Below, in pieces: positions 8,663 through 17,614 of a DNA stretch of 64,000 nt. The stretch spans positions 1-64,000 of the forward strand of contig NZ_NPKO01000001.1 in assembly GCF_008329605.1 (NCBI RefSeq), given 5' to 3'. Origin of the DNA: Mycolicibacterium sp. P9-64 (GTDB lineage Bacteria; Actinomycetota; Actinomycetes; Mycobacteriales; Mycobacteriaceae). Both the position numbers and the translations under genes were made by a program. How positions within the stretch are numbered: the first letter of the stretch is position 1; each line of letters opens with the position of its first letter. The notes under the pieces were generated by a model that was given only the letters and a program-made list of their open reading frames with translations, searched no databases and was not told the origin of the DNA.

Positions 8663-9348
8663 GGAACGCGCTGCGTGTCCTCGCCTTCGACCTCCTCGCG
8701 CCATTGGCCGCCATCGCGGGATTGCTCTACGTCGGCCTAGCGCTGGACTGGCCGACGTGGTGGGTGTCGGTCTGCTCGGTGCTGTGCGTGCTGATCGTGC
8801 AGGGCGTGATCGTCGACTTCGTGCTGTACCGGCGCGACGGCGTGACCGTCGGCACGGACGACGAAGGTCCGATGCTGCGGCTGGTGGTCGTCGGCCTCGC
8901 CGCGGCCGCGCTCGCGGTGGCCGTCGTGGTCGGCTACACCCGCTGGACGGTGCCGGATCGCACCATGAACGCCGACGCCGCCGAGGTGGTCGGCATCGCC
9001 AGCAGCGTGGCGGAGGCGTCGGCGACCTTCACGCCCCAGGATCCGAACGCGTCGATCGACAGGGCCACCGGCCTCATGACCGCTGAGCGCGCCGACGCCT
9101 ACCGCAAGGAATTCGCCGCGGTGGTAAAGGAATTGGCGAGCAAGAACATCGCAGGGCAGGCAAGCACGATCTCGGCGGGCGTCGAGGCCATCGGGCCCGC
9201 GGCCGCGAGCGTCGCGGTGGTCATGCGGGGCACCCAGAACGCGCCGGGCAAGCCGCCGGACGTTGCGGTGCTGGCCCTGCGGGTCACGCTGTCCAAGGAC
9301 AGCGGCAAGTGGCTGGTGGTCGACGTGACCCCGATCAACGCCCGGTAG
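8659..9348 (+). CDS. omamB: Mce-associated membrane protein, OmamB-like
   Basis: A 229-residue protein with two or three hydrophobic segments in the first 100 residues (LLAPLAAIAGLLYVGLA, then VSVCSVLCVLIVQGVIV, then LVVVGLAAAALAVAVVV) and a C-terminal extracytoplasmic Mam-like domain. It partners the preceding gene (ATGA overlap) exactly as Rv0200 (OmamB) partners Rv0199. Its 3' end overlaps the convergent CoA-binding protein gene by 14 bases. Confidence 0.82.
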   Translation: MRNALRVLAFDLLAPLAAIAGLLYVGLALDWPTWWVSVCSVLCVLIVQGVIVDFVLYRRDGVTVGTDDEGPMLRLVVVGLAAAALAVAVVVGYTRWTVPDRTMNADAAEVVGIASSVAEASATFTPQDPNASIDRATGLMTAERADAYRKEFAAVVKELASKNIAGQASTISAGVEAIGPAAASVAVVMRGTQNAPGKPPDVAVLALRVTLSKDSGKWLVVDVTPINAR

Positions 9349-9826
9349 GCCTCCGCGAGTCGATCACGCCGGTGTTGAACCCGGCCAGGTGAAGTCCACC
9401 GTGGAAGCGCGCATGCTCGATCTTCAGACAGCGGTCCATCACCACCTGCAGGCCGGCGGCCTCGGCATCGCGTGCAACCTCCTCGTGCCACAGCCCCAAC
9501 TGAAGCCAGATGGTCTTCGCCCCGACCGCGATGGTGTCCCCGAGCACCGACGGCAGTTCGTCGTAGCGGCGGAACACGTCGACCAGATCGGGCACCACCG
9601 GTAGGTCGGCGAGGCTCGCGTACACCGGCGTGCCGTCCACCTCGGTGATGGTCGGGTTGACGAGATACACCGTGTAGTCGCTGGTGGACTTCAGGTAGGT
9701 CCACACGAAATAGCTTGCCCGCGAAGGATTTGCCGAGGAGCCGACGATCGCCACCGTGCGCGTCTCGCGCAGGATCCGCTGTCGCTCCAATGGTTCCGGG
9801 CCGATCCAGGTGCGCGGCTCAGACAT
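9335..9826 (-). CDS. CoA-binding domain protein (YccU type)
   Basis: A 163-residue single Rossmann-like CoA-binding domain protein: TVAIVGSSANPSRASYFVWTYL gives the nucleotide loop near residue 26, followed by VYLVNP and TIWLQLG. Stand-alone proteins of this family are thought to bind CoA or acyl-CoA; no reaction is known. ATG 9826 is preferred over ATG 9832 because GGAAG lies 9 bases upstream of the former. It overlaps the upstream sulfhydrylase stop by 8 bases, so the two are co-translated. Confidence 0.88.
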   Translation of the reverse strand: MSEPRTWIGPEPLERQRILRETRTVAIVGSSANPSRASYFVWTYLKSTSDYTVYLVNPTITEVDGTPVYASLADLPVVPDLVDVFRRYDELPSVLGDTIAVGAKTIWLQLGLWHEEVARDAEAAGLQVVMDRCLKIEHARFHGGLHLAGFNTGVIDSRRPTGR

Positions 9827-11147
9827 CTTCATCGGCTTCCGATGGGCACGAACGCAGCGACCCGGATGAGGCCGCAGCGAGCGCCTGGTCCAGATCCCAG
9901 ATGATGTCGTCGACGTCCTCGATGCCGACGCTGATCCTGATGAGTTCGGGGCCGACGCCGCCCGTGCGCAGCTGATCGTCGGTGAGCTGGCGGTGCGTGG
10001 TGCTGGCGGGATGGATGACCAGCGTGCGGACGTCGCCGATGTTGGCCAGGTGGCTGGCCAGTCGGACGGCGTTGATGAACCGCTCACCCGCTGCCCTGCC
10101 GCCGCGCACGCCGAACGCGAACACCGCGCCCGGCCCGTCGGGGAGGTACTGCGCGGCGCGGTCGTGATGGGGGTGCGACGGCAGCCCGGCCCACCGCACG
10201 TACTCCACGCGGGGGTCGGCCTCCAGCCACTCGGCCACCCGTCGCGCGTTGGCGACGTGCGCGGCCATCCGCTGGGGCAGCGTCTGCACGCCCTGCAGCA
10301 GTTGGAACGCCGACTGTGGCGCAAGGGCAGCGCCGAGGTCTCGCAGCTGCTCGCTGCGCAGCTTGGTCAGGAAGCCGTACTCCGCGAAGTTGCCCCACCA
10401 GCTCAGCCCGCCGTACGAGGCGACCGGTTCGGTGAGTGCGGGGAATTTGCCTGCGCTCCAATCGAATCGACCGGAGTCGACGACGACGCCACCCAGCGTC
10501 GTGCCATGCCCGCCGATGAACTTGGTTGCGGAGTGCACCACGATGTCGGCGCCGTGCTCGATCGGCCTGCACAACACCGGCGTCGCGACCGTGGCGTCGA
10601 CCACCAGCGGCAGGCCGGCATCGTGCGCGACCGCCGCCAGTCCGGTCAGGTCGGCGATCTCGCCGGACGGGTTGGCGATCACCTCGGCGTACAGCAGGCG
10701 GGTGCGGTCGGTGATCGCGGCGGCGTAGTCGGCCGGATTGGTTCCCCTCACGAACGTGGTGTCGACGCCGAAGCGCCGCAACGACACGTCGAGTTGGGTG
10801 ACGGTGCCGCCGTACAGGCTGGCCGCCGCCACGATGTGGTCACCGGCGCCGGTGAGCGCGGCGAACACGGCGAACTGGGCTGACAGACCGCTCGCGGTGG
10901 CGACCGCTCCGAGGCCACCCTCGAGGCTCGCGATGCACTCCTCGAACGCGGCGACGGTCGGGTTCCCGATGCGGCTGTAGACGTTGCCGTACTTCTGAAG
11001 TGCGAACAGGTTGGCGGCGTCGTCGGTGTCGTTGAACACGAAGCTCGCGTTCTGGTAGATCGGCACGACGCGGGCGCCGGTGCCGGCGTCCGGACGCTGC
11101 CCGGCATGGATTGCGCGGGTGGCCAGTCCGTAGGTTCGGTCAGTCAC
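9819..11147 (-). CDS. PLP-dependent O-acetylhomoserine sulfhydrylase-type enzyme
   Basis: A 442-residue Cys/Met metabolism PLP enzyme. The cofactor lysine lies in SATKFIGGHGTT (around residue 210), and the tyrosine and arginine of KYGNVYSRIGNPT near the N-terminus bind the phosphate from the neighbouring subunit. The sequence is closest in form to O-acetyl-L-homoserine sulfhydrylases (MetY/MetC type), which make homocysteine from O-acetylhomoserine and sulfide. The start is taken at GTG 11147 (MTDRTYGLATRAIHAG), the usual N-terminus of the family. Its presence between OmamB and the Rv0201c-like gene appears to be an insertion relative to H37Rv. It is translationally coupled to the CoA-binding protein. 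Confidence 0.88.
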   Translation of the reverse strand: MTDRTYGLATRAIHAGQRPDAGTGARVVPIYQNASFVFNDTDDAANLFALQKYGNVYSRIGNPTVAAFEECIASLEGGLGAVATASGLSAQFAVFAALTGAGDHIVAAASLYGGTVTQLDVSLRRFGVDTTFVRGTNPADYAAAITDRTRLLYAEVIANPSGEIADLTGLAAVAHDAGLPLVVDATVATPVLCRPIEHGADIVVHSATKFIGGHGTTLGGVVVDSGRFDWSAGKFPALTEPVASYGGLSWWGNFAEYGFLTKLRSEQLRDLGAALAPQSAFQLLQGVQTLPQRMAAHVANARRVAEWLEADPRVEYVRWAGLPSHPHHDRAAQYLPDGPGAVFAFGVRGGRAAGERFINAVRLASHLANIGDVRTLVIHPASTTHRQLTDDQLRTGGVGPELIRISVGIEDVDDIIWDLDQALAAASSGSLRSCPSEADEDV

Positions 11148-11231
11148 GGCTGTGCAGCCTAGGTGTTGGTCGACACCAGGCACAGGGTTCTGATCGCCGG
11201 GAATCTCACGGCCCGGTGCAGTGCCAACGGC

Positions 11232-11903
11232 TCAGCGCAATGCCAACAGGTAGTCGGCCAACTCGCGCGGCCGGCTCAGCGCCATCAGATGCCCGCCCGG
11301 CAGGACGTCGACGTCGAGGCCGAGGCGATCGCGGACCACCCGGCGCTGGAACTCCAGCGGGAAGAATCTGTCGTCGCTGCCCGCCACCACCCGGGTGGGC
11401 ACGTCGGGCCAGCCATCCAGCGGCCAGGTTTGGCCGAACGGAGTGTCGGATTGCCCGGGCGGCGGCTGGCTGAACGCCTCGTCGCGAACCTGCGCCGGCA
11501 CGTCGTGGAAGAAATCCTCGACGGGGTCGAAATCCTTGTCGGGCAGCCCGATTCGGCGGAAGTGCTCGGCCATCGCCCGATCCTGTCCCGTCGCGTCCCA
11601 CCACTGTCCAGGCGACTCGCCCGCCGTCGGCACCATGGGATTGACCAGCACGATCATGGCGGCGCCGATGCGGTCGGCCACCAACGGTGCGGTGAAGGCC
11701 CCCATCGACTGCCCGACCAGCACCAGCGGTCCGTCGACATCCGCGACCGCGGCGCAGACGACGTCGGCGTAGGCGCTCAGATCGGCGGTGTCATCGGCCG
11801 CAGGCAGTTCGACGGCGACGGCTTCGGCCAGGAGTGGGGTGACACGATGCCAGTACCACGCGCTGCCTCCTGCCCCGGGAATCAGGACGAACGTGGCAGC
11901 CAC
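11232..11903 (-). CDS. alpha/beta hydrolase (esterase-like)
   Basis: A 223-residue alpha/beta hydrolase. It has FVLIPGAGGSAWYWHRV for the oxyanion loop, nucleophile elbow GQSMG (Ser about 65), acid GSDDRFFP and a C-terminal histidine in PGGHLMAL. No signal peptide is seen, so it is probably cytosolic; the substrate is unknown. It starts with GTG 7 bases after the stop of the HTH gene upstream, so it is in the mmpL11-HTH transcript. Confidence 0.85.
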   Translation of the reverse strand: MAATFVLIPGAGGSAWYWHRVTPLLAEAVAVELPAADDTADLSAYADVVCAAVADVDGPLVLVGQSMGAFTAPLVADRIGAAMIVLVNPMVPTAGESPGQWWDATGQDRAMAEHFRRIGLPDKDFDPVEDFFHDVPAQVRDEAFSQPPPGQSDTPFGQTWPLDGWPDVPTRVVAGSDDRFFPLEFQRRVVRDRLGLDVDVLPGGHLMALSRPRELADYLLALR

Positions 11904-11910
11904 GGTGCGG

Positions 11911-12432
11911 TCAGCCGGACTGGCCGGCTCGCTCGCTGCGCATCTTGGCGAAGCGGTCGGACAACCGACGGATGCGGATCATCAGCGACGCCGGCGGGTT
12001 GGCCGACCCGTCGAGGTAGGCGTTGAACTGGCCGGTAGGCACCCCGATGCGGGATGCGAACTCCTGCGGACCAAGCCCGGACCGGTCGAGCAGCAGCCGC
12101 ACGTGGCGGCTCACCTCGGCGCGCTCGTTGGCCTCGAGATGCTCGCGGGTGCGCACCAGCACCTCGGCAAGGGCCTTCGAAACGCCGTAGGGCTGCGCGG
12201 TTTCGAGCACCTCTTCGACCTGGCGGGCGGTGCGGCCGTAGGGGTCACGCTTGATCGCGACGACGATGCGCTGCCAGACCGAGAGATCGTCGGTGTCGAG
12301 AGCGGCGCGGATCGATGACGTCGGCCAGAACTCGACGGGCCTGCTGTCGACCTCGGCCAATGGACGGCGGCGCGCGGTGGCAGCCGGGCGGCCGGCGTCA
12401 GAATCGCGACGCGGGTCGGCAGCCAACGTCAC
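11911..12432 (-). CDS. HTH (XRE-like) DNA-binding protein, mmpL11-linked
   Basis: A 173-residue protein with a predicted helix-turn-helix near the C-terminus (HVRLLLDRSGLGPQEFASRIG, then GQFNAYLDG), like XRE-type regulators. The central ~80 residues are helical and the N-terminus is basic and disordered. The start is GTG 12432, overlapping the mmpL11 stop as GTGA, so its synthesis is coupled to MmpL11. By position it matches Rv0201c, for which I know no established function. Control of mmpL11 or the neighbouring hemophores is a guess from context. Confidence 0.7.
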   Translation of the reverse strand: MTLAADPRRDSDAGRPAATARRRPLAEVDSRPVEFWPTSSIRAALDTDDLSVWQRIVVAIKRDPYGRTARQVEEVLETAQPYGVSKALAEVLVRTREHLEANERAEVSRHVRLLLDRSGLGPQEFASRIGVPTGQFNAYLDGSANPPASLMIRIRRLSDRFAKMRSERAGQSG

Positions 12433-15362
12433 CTCGCCTCCTCCAGCATCGCTACCGCCACTGACAGGCAACGCTGCCTGACACTTTCCCAATCAGCCTC
12501 GGCGTCGGGGCCCGACATCGAATCGGTGTCCACGTCCGACGGGTGTGGGTCAGCCAGCCGACGCACCAGCTGGGTGGCCACCCACTGATTTCTTGCGTGT
12601 TGTCCAGAGTAATACCGGTCCATCCGGGCCAGCACCACCGCGGCCGTCTGAGTTTCCATCGAGTCGACGAGATCGGCAAGCTCGGCGAAATCCTTGGCGC
12701 TGTTGCGGCACATGATCAGGTAGCTCTTCAATCGCAGCGTCTCGGCGCCGGTCGGGATCTGCAACCTGTCGCCGGTCGGCAGCTGCACGTTGGTGGTCTC
12801 CATGGGGCTGCGACGCTCCACGACGGGCTGCTCGGTGTCCGCCGCCGCGGTTGCCAGCGCGTCGAGCGCCACCGAGAGCCGACCGCGCCACATGGTCACC
12901 GGATGCACGGCACGACACGGAATCGCCTTGGTGGTGCCCGCCCCGTTGCGGCTGCCGTTCGCCCGATGGAACCGGCCCGTCATCCGCACACCCGGGACCG
13001 CGGCCTCGCCCTTGACGAGGTTGGTCAGCGCGCGCCCGGTGGGTAGGCAACCGCTGAACGCCAGCGGGTCGGCCACGATGATGGTCTGCGGGGCGAGGTT
13101 CTTGAGCTTGGCCGCCGACTTGACCACCATCCGGATGTCGGAACCCGAAGGGCCGAGAGCGGAGATGTCGTCGGGGATGATGACGAGGTCGCCGATGTCC
13201 ACCTTCGGCAGCGGCTTCTCGAAGTCCACCGACGGCAGGATGCGGTCGAGCCAGCCGGGCAGCCACCAGTTCCATTGCGCGAACATCGCCATCAACGCGG
13301 GCACCAGGACGAGCCGCACCACGGTGGCGTCCACGGCGATCGCCACCGCACACGCCACGCCGAGCTGCGCGACCAGCGGCATGCCCGCGAAGGCGAAGCC
13401 GATGAACACCGCGATCATGATCAGCGCCGCGCTGGTGATGGTGCGGGCGCTGGTGCTGACGCCGTAGGCGACGGCGTCGCGGGTGTTGTTGGTCTGTAGG
13501 AAACGCTCGCGGATGCGGGTCAGCAGGAAGATCTCGTAGTCCATCGACAACCCGAAGGTCATCGCGAGGACGAGCGGAGGGATGGTGCTGTCGATCGACG
13601 AGAGCTGTTGGAAGCCAAGCGCTTCCAGCCAGCCCCACTCGAACACCGCCACCAGGCTGCCGTACGCCGCCGCGACGGACAGCACCGTCATCAACACGCC
13701 CTTGAGGGCAAGGAACACCGATCGGATCGAGATCAGCAGCATCACGAAGGCGATCACCGCGACGAACGCGAACACCGCGGGTTGCGTCTCGGCCACCCGG
13801 TCGTCGAAGTCCTTCAGCAGCGCGGTGGGCCCGCCCACGTCGATGCTGACCTGTTGGCCTGCCGTGCCCGGCAGATGCTGGCGCATCCAGTCGATGGTGC
13901 GCCGCGCACTCATGTCCTCGGGATCCACCGACAGCACCGCGGACATCAACGCACTGTGGTTGTCGTCGCTGAAGACCGGCGGCGTCACCGTGGTGACGTC
14001 GGGCGCCTGCGCCAACTTCTGGCGTACGGCGTCCAGTGCTGCGGCGTTCTGCGGCTCGTTGGCAGTGAGGGTCGGGAACGTGACGAGTACCCGCACCGGC
14101 CCGAGCGCGCCGGGCCCGAGCGCCTCGGCGGCGGCGTTGACGCCACCGCGAATCTCGTGGGTGGGCTCGAACTGCCGCTGCAGGCTGTTGCCGAGGGTCA
14201 TCGCGAATGCGGGTGCGGCGATGGTCAGCAGGATTACCGTCGCCGCTGCAGCGGACAGCCATGGCCTGCGCATCACCGACCCGACCCAGCGGGTCCAGAA
14301 CCGGGACTGCGTCGTATCGGGGCGTCGGGAGAAGTGCAGCCACGAGGACCGTTTGGCTGCGGCCTTGCCGAAGGTGGCGAGCACGGCCGGGGTGAGCGTG
14401 GTCGAGGTAAGCACGGCGATGGCGACCGCAAGGATGGCGCCGGTGGCCATCGACGCCAGCACCGGCGTATTGATCAGATAGATACCGGTCATCGAGGCGA
14501 TCACGGTCAACCCGGACAGCAGCACCGCGAGACCGGAGGTCGCCATCGCAGCGTCTGCGGCCTGCTCGGGGTCCCGGCCGGATCGCAGCTCCTCCCGGAA
14601 CCGCATCAGGATGAACAGCGAATAGTCGACGGCCAGCGCGATGCCGAACATCGACACGGTGGACGTCACGAACACCGACATCTCGGTGACCATCGAGAGT
14701 AGATAGACAAGACCCATCGTCACCACGACCGTGCAGACGCCCAACACCAGCGGCATGGCCGCGGCGGCCAGCGATCCGAAGACCGCCAACAAGACGATCA
14801 GGACGATCGGAAGGTTCCACTTCTCGGCCTGGGCGATGTCGTGCTTGGTGGCCTCGCTGGCGGCGGCGCCCAGCGCGCCTTGGCCGATGACGTAGAGCTT
14901 TACGTGGGCGTTCTCGATCTGCCCCGGCTGGTCACCGTTGATGCCGACCTTCTTGCGCAGCTGCTTGGCCACGTCCGAACTGCCGCTGCTGAAGTCCGTT
15001 TGCAGGGTGACGACGTAGGGCCGGTCGGGCTGCGGAGGCGGCTGCGGGCTTGGGACGATCTTGACGTTGGGGACCTCGCCTGCGATGCGCTCCAGCTGCG
15101 CCACGGCGGCGTTCATGTCCTCGAACGTCGCGTCCGCGCGCGGGGCTGCGACGAGTGCCAGTGGTGAGGCGCCCTGGTCGGGGAAGTGGTCCTCGGTCTC
15201 GTACTCGACGTGCAGCGACTGTGAGCCTGCGACGTTGAAACCGCCGCCGGTCAGATTGCTGGATTGGTTCAGCGCCAGGTATACCGACGGGACCAGCAAG
15301 AGCAGCCACGCCGCGAAGACCACCCAGCGGAATCTGCGCAGGTTGCTGCTCAACCGCATCAT
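12429..15362 (-). CDS. mmpL11: MmpL11 family RND lipid transporter
   Basis: A 977-residue MmpL transporter of the inner membrane with two six-helix bundles and two periplasmic loops. The proton-relay Asp-Tyr pairs are present: ALAVDYSLF in TM4 and GLSMDYEIF in TM10. The C-terminal cytoplasmic tail of about 220 residues is characteristic of MmpL11. In M. tuberculosis and M. smegmatis it exports monomeromycolyl diacylglycerol and mycolate ester waxes and has been linked to heme uptake from the Rv0203 hemophore. The start MMRLSSNLRR at 15362 matches the family; the frame beyond it is shadow. It leads the transcript with the HTH and hydrolase genes. Confidence 0.96.
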   Translation of the reverse strand: MMRLSSNLRRFRWVVFAAWLLLLVPSVYLALNQSSNLTGGGFNVAGSQSLHVEYETEDHFPDQGASPLALVAAPRADATFEDMNAAVAQLERIAGEVPNVKIVPSPQPPPQPDRPYVVTLQTDFSSGSSDVAKQLRKKVGINGDQPGQIENAHVKLYVIGQGALGAAASEATKHDIAQAEKWNLPIVLIVLLAVFGSLAAAAMPLVLGVCTVVVTMGLVYLLSMVTEMSVFVTSTVSMFGIALAVDYSLFILMRFREELRSGRDPEQAADAAMATSGLAVLLSGLTVIASMTGIYLINTPVLASMATGAILAVAIAVLTSTTLTPAVLATFGKAAAKRSSWLHFSRRPDTTQSRFWTRWVGSVMRRPWLSAAAATVILLTIAAPAFAMTLGNSLQRQFEPTHEIRGGVNAAAEALGPGALGPVRVLVTFPTLTANEPQNAAALDAVRQKLAQAPDVTTVTPPVFSDDNHSALMSAVLSVDPEDMSARRTIDWMRQHLPGTAGQQVSIDVGGPTALLKDFDDRVAETQPAVFAFVAVIAFVMLLISIRSVFLALKGVLMTVLSVAAAYGSLVAVFEWGWLEALGFQQLSSIDSTIPPLVLAMTFGLSMDYEIFLLTRIRERFLQTNNTRDAVAYGVSTSARTITSAALIMIAVFIGFAFAGMPLVAQLGVACAVAIAVDATVVRLVLVPALMAMFAQWNWWLPGWLDRILPSVDFEKPLPKVDIGDLVIIPDDISALGPSGSDIRMVVKSAAKLKNLAPQTIIVADPLAFSGCLPTGRALTNLVKGEAAVPGVRMTGRFHRANGSRNGAGTTKAIPCRAVHPVTMWRGRLSVALDALATAAADTEQPVVERRSPMETTNVQLPTGDRLQIPTGAETLRLKSYLIMCRNSAKDFAELADLVDSMETQTAAVVLARMDRYYSGQHARNQWVATQLVRRLADPHPSDVDTDSMSGPDAEADWESVRQRCLSVAVAMLEEAR

Positions 15363-15399
15363 GAACTGCTGGATGACGAACCCTGCCTTCTCCCCGGCG

Positions 15400-15416
15400 C
15401 GTTGCGTAGCGTAACG
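15400..15416. promoter_or_regulatory. Candidate operator upstream of mmpL11
   Basis: CGTTGCGTAGCGTAACG is a near-perfect inverted repeat (one mismatch) about 40 bases before the mmpL11 start. Its form resembles mycobacterial TetR-family sites. TetR regulators are reported to control mmpL3 and mmpL11 in M. tuberculosis, but none is encoded here. The remaining bases between mmpL11 and the hemophore gene (15417-15660) show no further structure that I can support. Confidence 0.35.
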
Positions 15417-15676
15417 GTACAACAGCGCGGTGTAGAGTCCCCAGTCCTCCGAGGTGGCACGACGTTCCGCCGCCCGGCAGCCAGGGCCCGGTGCCGGCCG
15501 AGGATCGCCCTGGCATCCCTCTCAATGTGACCTGCGTGTTTGCTGGACGAGTTGCGCGGGTGGCCTGCCCTGATGGCAAGATGGCACCTGAACGCTTCCG
15601 GGTCGGGACTGGATAGCCGCCGATCGCACGCCATTTGCGAGCCGTCGGCCGATGGAAATTCGTAAGGAGTCGACCC

Positions 15677-16303
15677 ATGACCTGGGCTCACGAGACCGCC
15701 GCATCCGCACGGCGTGCACTGTGCGCGGCATTCGCTGTATCCGCAGCGGGCGGTGTGGCAGTAGCCGTGCTGGCGACGGGGTCGCCGTCGGCAACCGCAG
15801 CGCAGGACCCCTGTGCCGCAAGCGAGGTCGCCAAGACCGTCGGCTCCGTAGCCACCTCGATGGGCAGCTACCTGGACTCCCATCCGCAGACCAACACCGC
15901 GCTGACCACCATCTCCCAACAGCAGGGCGGTCCCCAGTCGCTGGCGGCGCTCAAGACGTACTTCGACGCCAACCCGCAAGCGGGCAAGGACATGCAGGCG
16001 TTGCAGCAGCCGCTCGTCAACCTGTCCACCAAGTGCAGCCTGCCGCTGACCATTCCGCAGTTGATGGGTCTGATGCAGGGCGCTACGCCTGGAACGCCGT
16101 TGCCGGGTGCCACGCCTGGAGCGACGCTGCCCGGTACGACGCTTGGTACGACGTTGCCAGGCGTCAGTTTGCCGGGGGCGCTACAAACTGCGCAGACGGC
16201 CGGCACGCCTGGCAGCGCATTGCCCGTGCAGCCGTCGCCCGCTTCAGCCCTCACGCAGGGCCCCGGCTCGCTTCCCGGACCGTCGGCCGTCACCACGCGA
16301 TAG
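15677..16303 (+). CDS. Secreted hemophore-like protein with Pro/Gly/Thr repeat tail
   Basis: A 208-residue secreted protein: signal peptide to about residue 40 (SATAA), then an ~85-residue helical domain with two conserved cysteines (DPCAASEVAKTV and STKCSLPLT) like the mycobacterial hemophore family (Rv0203 type), then an extended tail of TPG/LPG repeats. Such proteins bind heme outside the cell and pass it to MmpL3 and MmpL11. AAGGAG at 15664-15669 lies 7 bases before the ATG. It diverges from mmpL11, as Rv0203 does. The long repeat tail is not found in the shorter second paralogue that follows. Confidence 0.82.
   Translation: MTWAHETAASARRALCAAFAVSAAGGVAVAVLATGSPSATAAQDPCAASEVAKTVGSVATSMGSYLDSHPQTNTALTTISQQQGGPQSLAALKTYFDANPQAGKDMQALQQPLVNLSTKCSLPLTIPQLMGLMQGATPGTPLPGATPGATLPGTTLGTTLPGVSLPGALQTAQTAGTPGSALPVQPSPASALTQGPGSLPGPSAVTTR
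16081..16200 (+). repeat. Coding repeats in the hemophore tail
   Basis: Imperfect tandem units encode TPGTPLPG, TPGATLPG, TTLGTTLPG and SLPGA. The unit is about 24-27 bases and built on ACG(C/T)-(C/T)TGG and TTGCC(G/A)GG. It probably forms a flexible wall-spanning tail. Confidence 0.6.
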
Positions 16304-16342
16304 CCCGCCGCGGCGCGTGCTGCACCGCACGACAACGCTCTG

Positions 16343-16359
16343 ACCTCGATATTTGAGGT
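16343..16359. promoter_or_regulatory. Inverted repeat between the two hemophore genes
   Basis: ACCTC and GAGGT pair around a 7-base GATATTT spacer, about 40 bases after the first hemophore stop. It may be a weak terminator or an operator. The palindrome GGTTAACC follows at 16371-16378. Confidence 0.25.
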
Positions 16360-16425
16360 TTCTCACGATTGGTTAACCGCAAGGCAAGAAAGTCTTCACA
16401 GAATCTGCTTAGCTTTTCGGTGTCG

Positions 16426-16443
16426 GTAACCGCTCGTGGTTAC
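16426..16443. promoter_or_regulatory. Candidate operator before the second hemophore gene
   Basis: GTAACC-GCTCGT-GGTTAC is a perfect 6-bp inverted repeat with a 6-base spacer, ending 32 bases before the ATG at 16476. It looks like a dimeric regulator site in the promoter or leader. The response regulator encoded downstream is one candidate; this is inference. Confidence 0.35.
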
Positions 16444-16475
16444 GGCCTCTCAGCTTTCGATGAAGGAGCTTGACC

Positions 16476-16859
16476 ATGCTGGTCTCGATGCGTACAGGGC
16501 GGCGTGCGGTTGCTGGCGCCCTTGGCGCCGGTGCGCTCGCGGGCGCGATGCTGTTCGGCGCGATCCCGTCCGCCATGGCCGATGACCCGGCCCTCAACCC
16601 CCCGAATTGCACGGCCGCCGACCTGGCAGGAGTCTCGTCGGGTGTGTCTGCGGCCACCTCTGCGTACCTCTTCACCCACCCCGACGTGAACTGGTTCTTC
16701 ACCAGCCTCGAGGGCCTGCCGCGTGACCAGGTCCGCGCCGAGGTCAAGACCTACATGGACAACAACCCCGGAGTGAAGACCGATCTGACGGGCATCCGTC
16801 AGCCGCTGGTCGATCTCAAGAATCGCTGCGGCTCGGCACCTGCGCCTGATGTGCCGTAG
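16476..16859 (+). CDS. Secreted hemophore-like protein (Rv0203 type)
   Basis: A 127-residue secreted protein: an RR-containing signal peptide ([23 protein letters not shown]) cleaved near AMA-DD, then a compact helical domain with paired cysteines (PPNCTAADL and NRCGSAP) and the family block [17 protein letters not shown]. It is a close relative of the upstream gene without the repeat tail, and of Rv0203-like hemophores. ATG 16476 follows GAAGGAG by 7 bases; an in-frame TTG at 16470 is less likely. Heme binding is inferred from the family and from mmpL11 nearby. Confidence 0.85.
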   Translation: MLVSMRTGRRAVAGALGAGALAGAMLFGAIPSAMADDPALNPPNCTAADLAGVSSGVSAATSAYLFTHPDVNWFFTSLEGLPRDQVRAEVKTYMDNNPGVKTDLTGIRQPLVDLKNRCGSAPAPDVP

Positions 16860-16924
16860 TCCCCGTGCCGGTAAGGCAGGGGGCACCACCCAGTAACGAG
16901 GGGGACGTCGGGCCAGGGCACGAG

Positions 16925-17614
16925 GTGTCGGGTCGAATGGTCTTGATGGTCGACGACGACCCGGACGTCAGGACGTCGGTATCGCGCGGATTGCGCCATT
17001 CCGGGTTCGACGTGCGCGTCGCCGCGTCCGGCAAGGAAGCGCTGCGGCTGCTGTCCAACGAGACGCACGATGCGCTGGTGTTGGACGTGCAGATGCCCGA
17101 GCTCGACGGTGTCGCCGTGGTCACGGCGCTGCGGGCGCTCGGCAATGACATCCCGATCTGCGTGCTGTCGGCGCGTGACACCGTCAACGACCGCATCGCC
17201 GGCTTGGAGGCCGGCGCGGACGACTATCTGACCAAGCCGTTCGACCTCGGCGAGCTGGTGGCGCGACTGCACGCACTGCTGCGGCGATCGAGTCACTCCG
17301 ATCAGCAGTCGGACACCATGACCGTCGGGCCGCTCACCATCGACACCGCCCGGCGCCTGGTCTTCGTCGACGGTGAGCGGGCCGAGCTGACCAAGCGTGA
17401 GTTCGACCTGCTTGCGGTGCTGGCGGAGAACAACGGCGTGGTGCTGTCCAGGCAGCGGCTCCTCGAGCTGGTGTGGGGCTACGACTTCGACGTCGACACC
17501 AACGTCGCCGACGTGTTCATCAGCTACCTGCGGCGCAAGCTCGAACGGGAGGGTCAACCGCGGGTGATCCATACCGTTCGTGGAATCGGCTACGTTCTGC
17601 GCGACGATCCTTAA
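16925..17614 (+). CDS. OmpR/PhoB-class response regulator, PrrA paralogue
   Basis: A DNA-binding response regulator. The receiver domain has the acidic pocket VDDD, the phospho-acceptor Asp54 in [12 protein letters not shown], and the conserved Lys in YLTKPF; the C-terminal winged helix has TKREFDLL and [10 protein letters not shown]. Sequence blocks ([31 protein letters not shown]) are very close to mycobacterial PrrA. The start is uncertain: GTG 16925 is used; GTG 16865 or ATG 16937 are alternatives. The kinase gene begins on the very next base after the stop. The pair lies just after two hemophore genes, which suggests but does not prove control of them. Confidence 0.9.
   Translation: MSGRMVLMVDDDPDVRTSVSRGLRHSGFDVRVAASGKEALRLLSNETHDALVLDVQMPELDGVAVVTALRALGNDIPICVLSARDTVNDRIAGLEAGADDYLTKPFDLGELVARLHALLRRSSHSDQQSDTMTVGPLTIDTARRLVFVDGERAELTKREFDLLAVLAENNGVVLSRQRLLELVWGYDFDVDTNVADVFISYLRRKLEREGQPRVIHTVRGIGYVLRDDP

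Noticed and set aside
12550..14820. 756-codon open frame in another frame of the mmpL11 strand
   Set aside because: The protein is extremely Arg/Pro/His-rich, with no membrane segments or motifs; mmpL11 in the other frame is clear.
16081..16200. Repeat array in the hemophore gene as a CRISPR-like structure
   Set aside because: Units are short, imperfect and in frame, encoding a Pro/Gly/Thr tail; there are no regular unique spacers.
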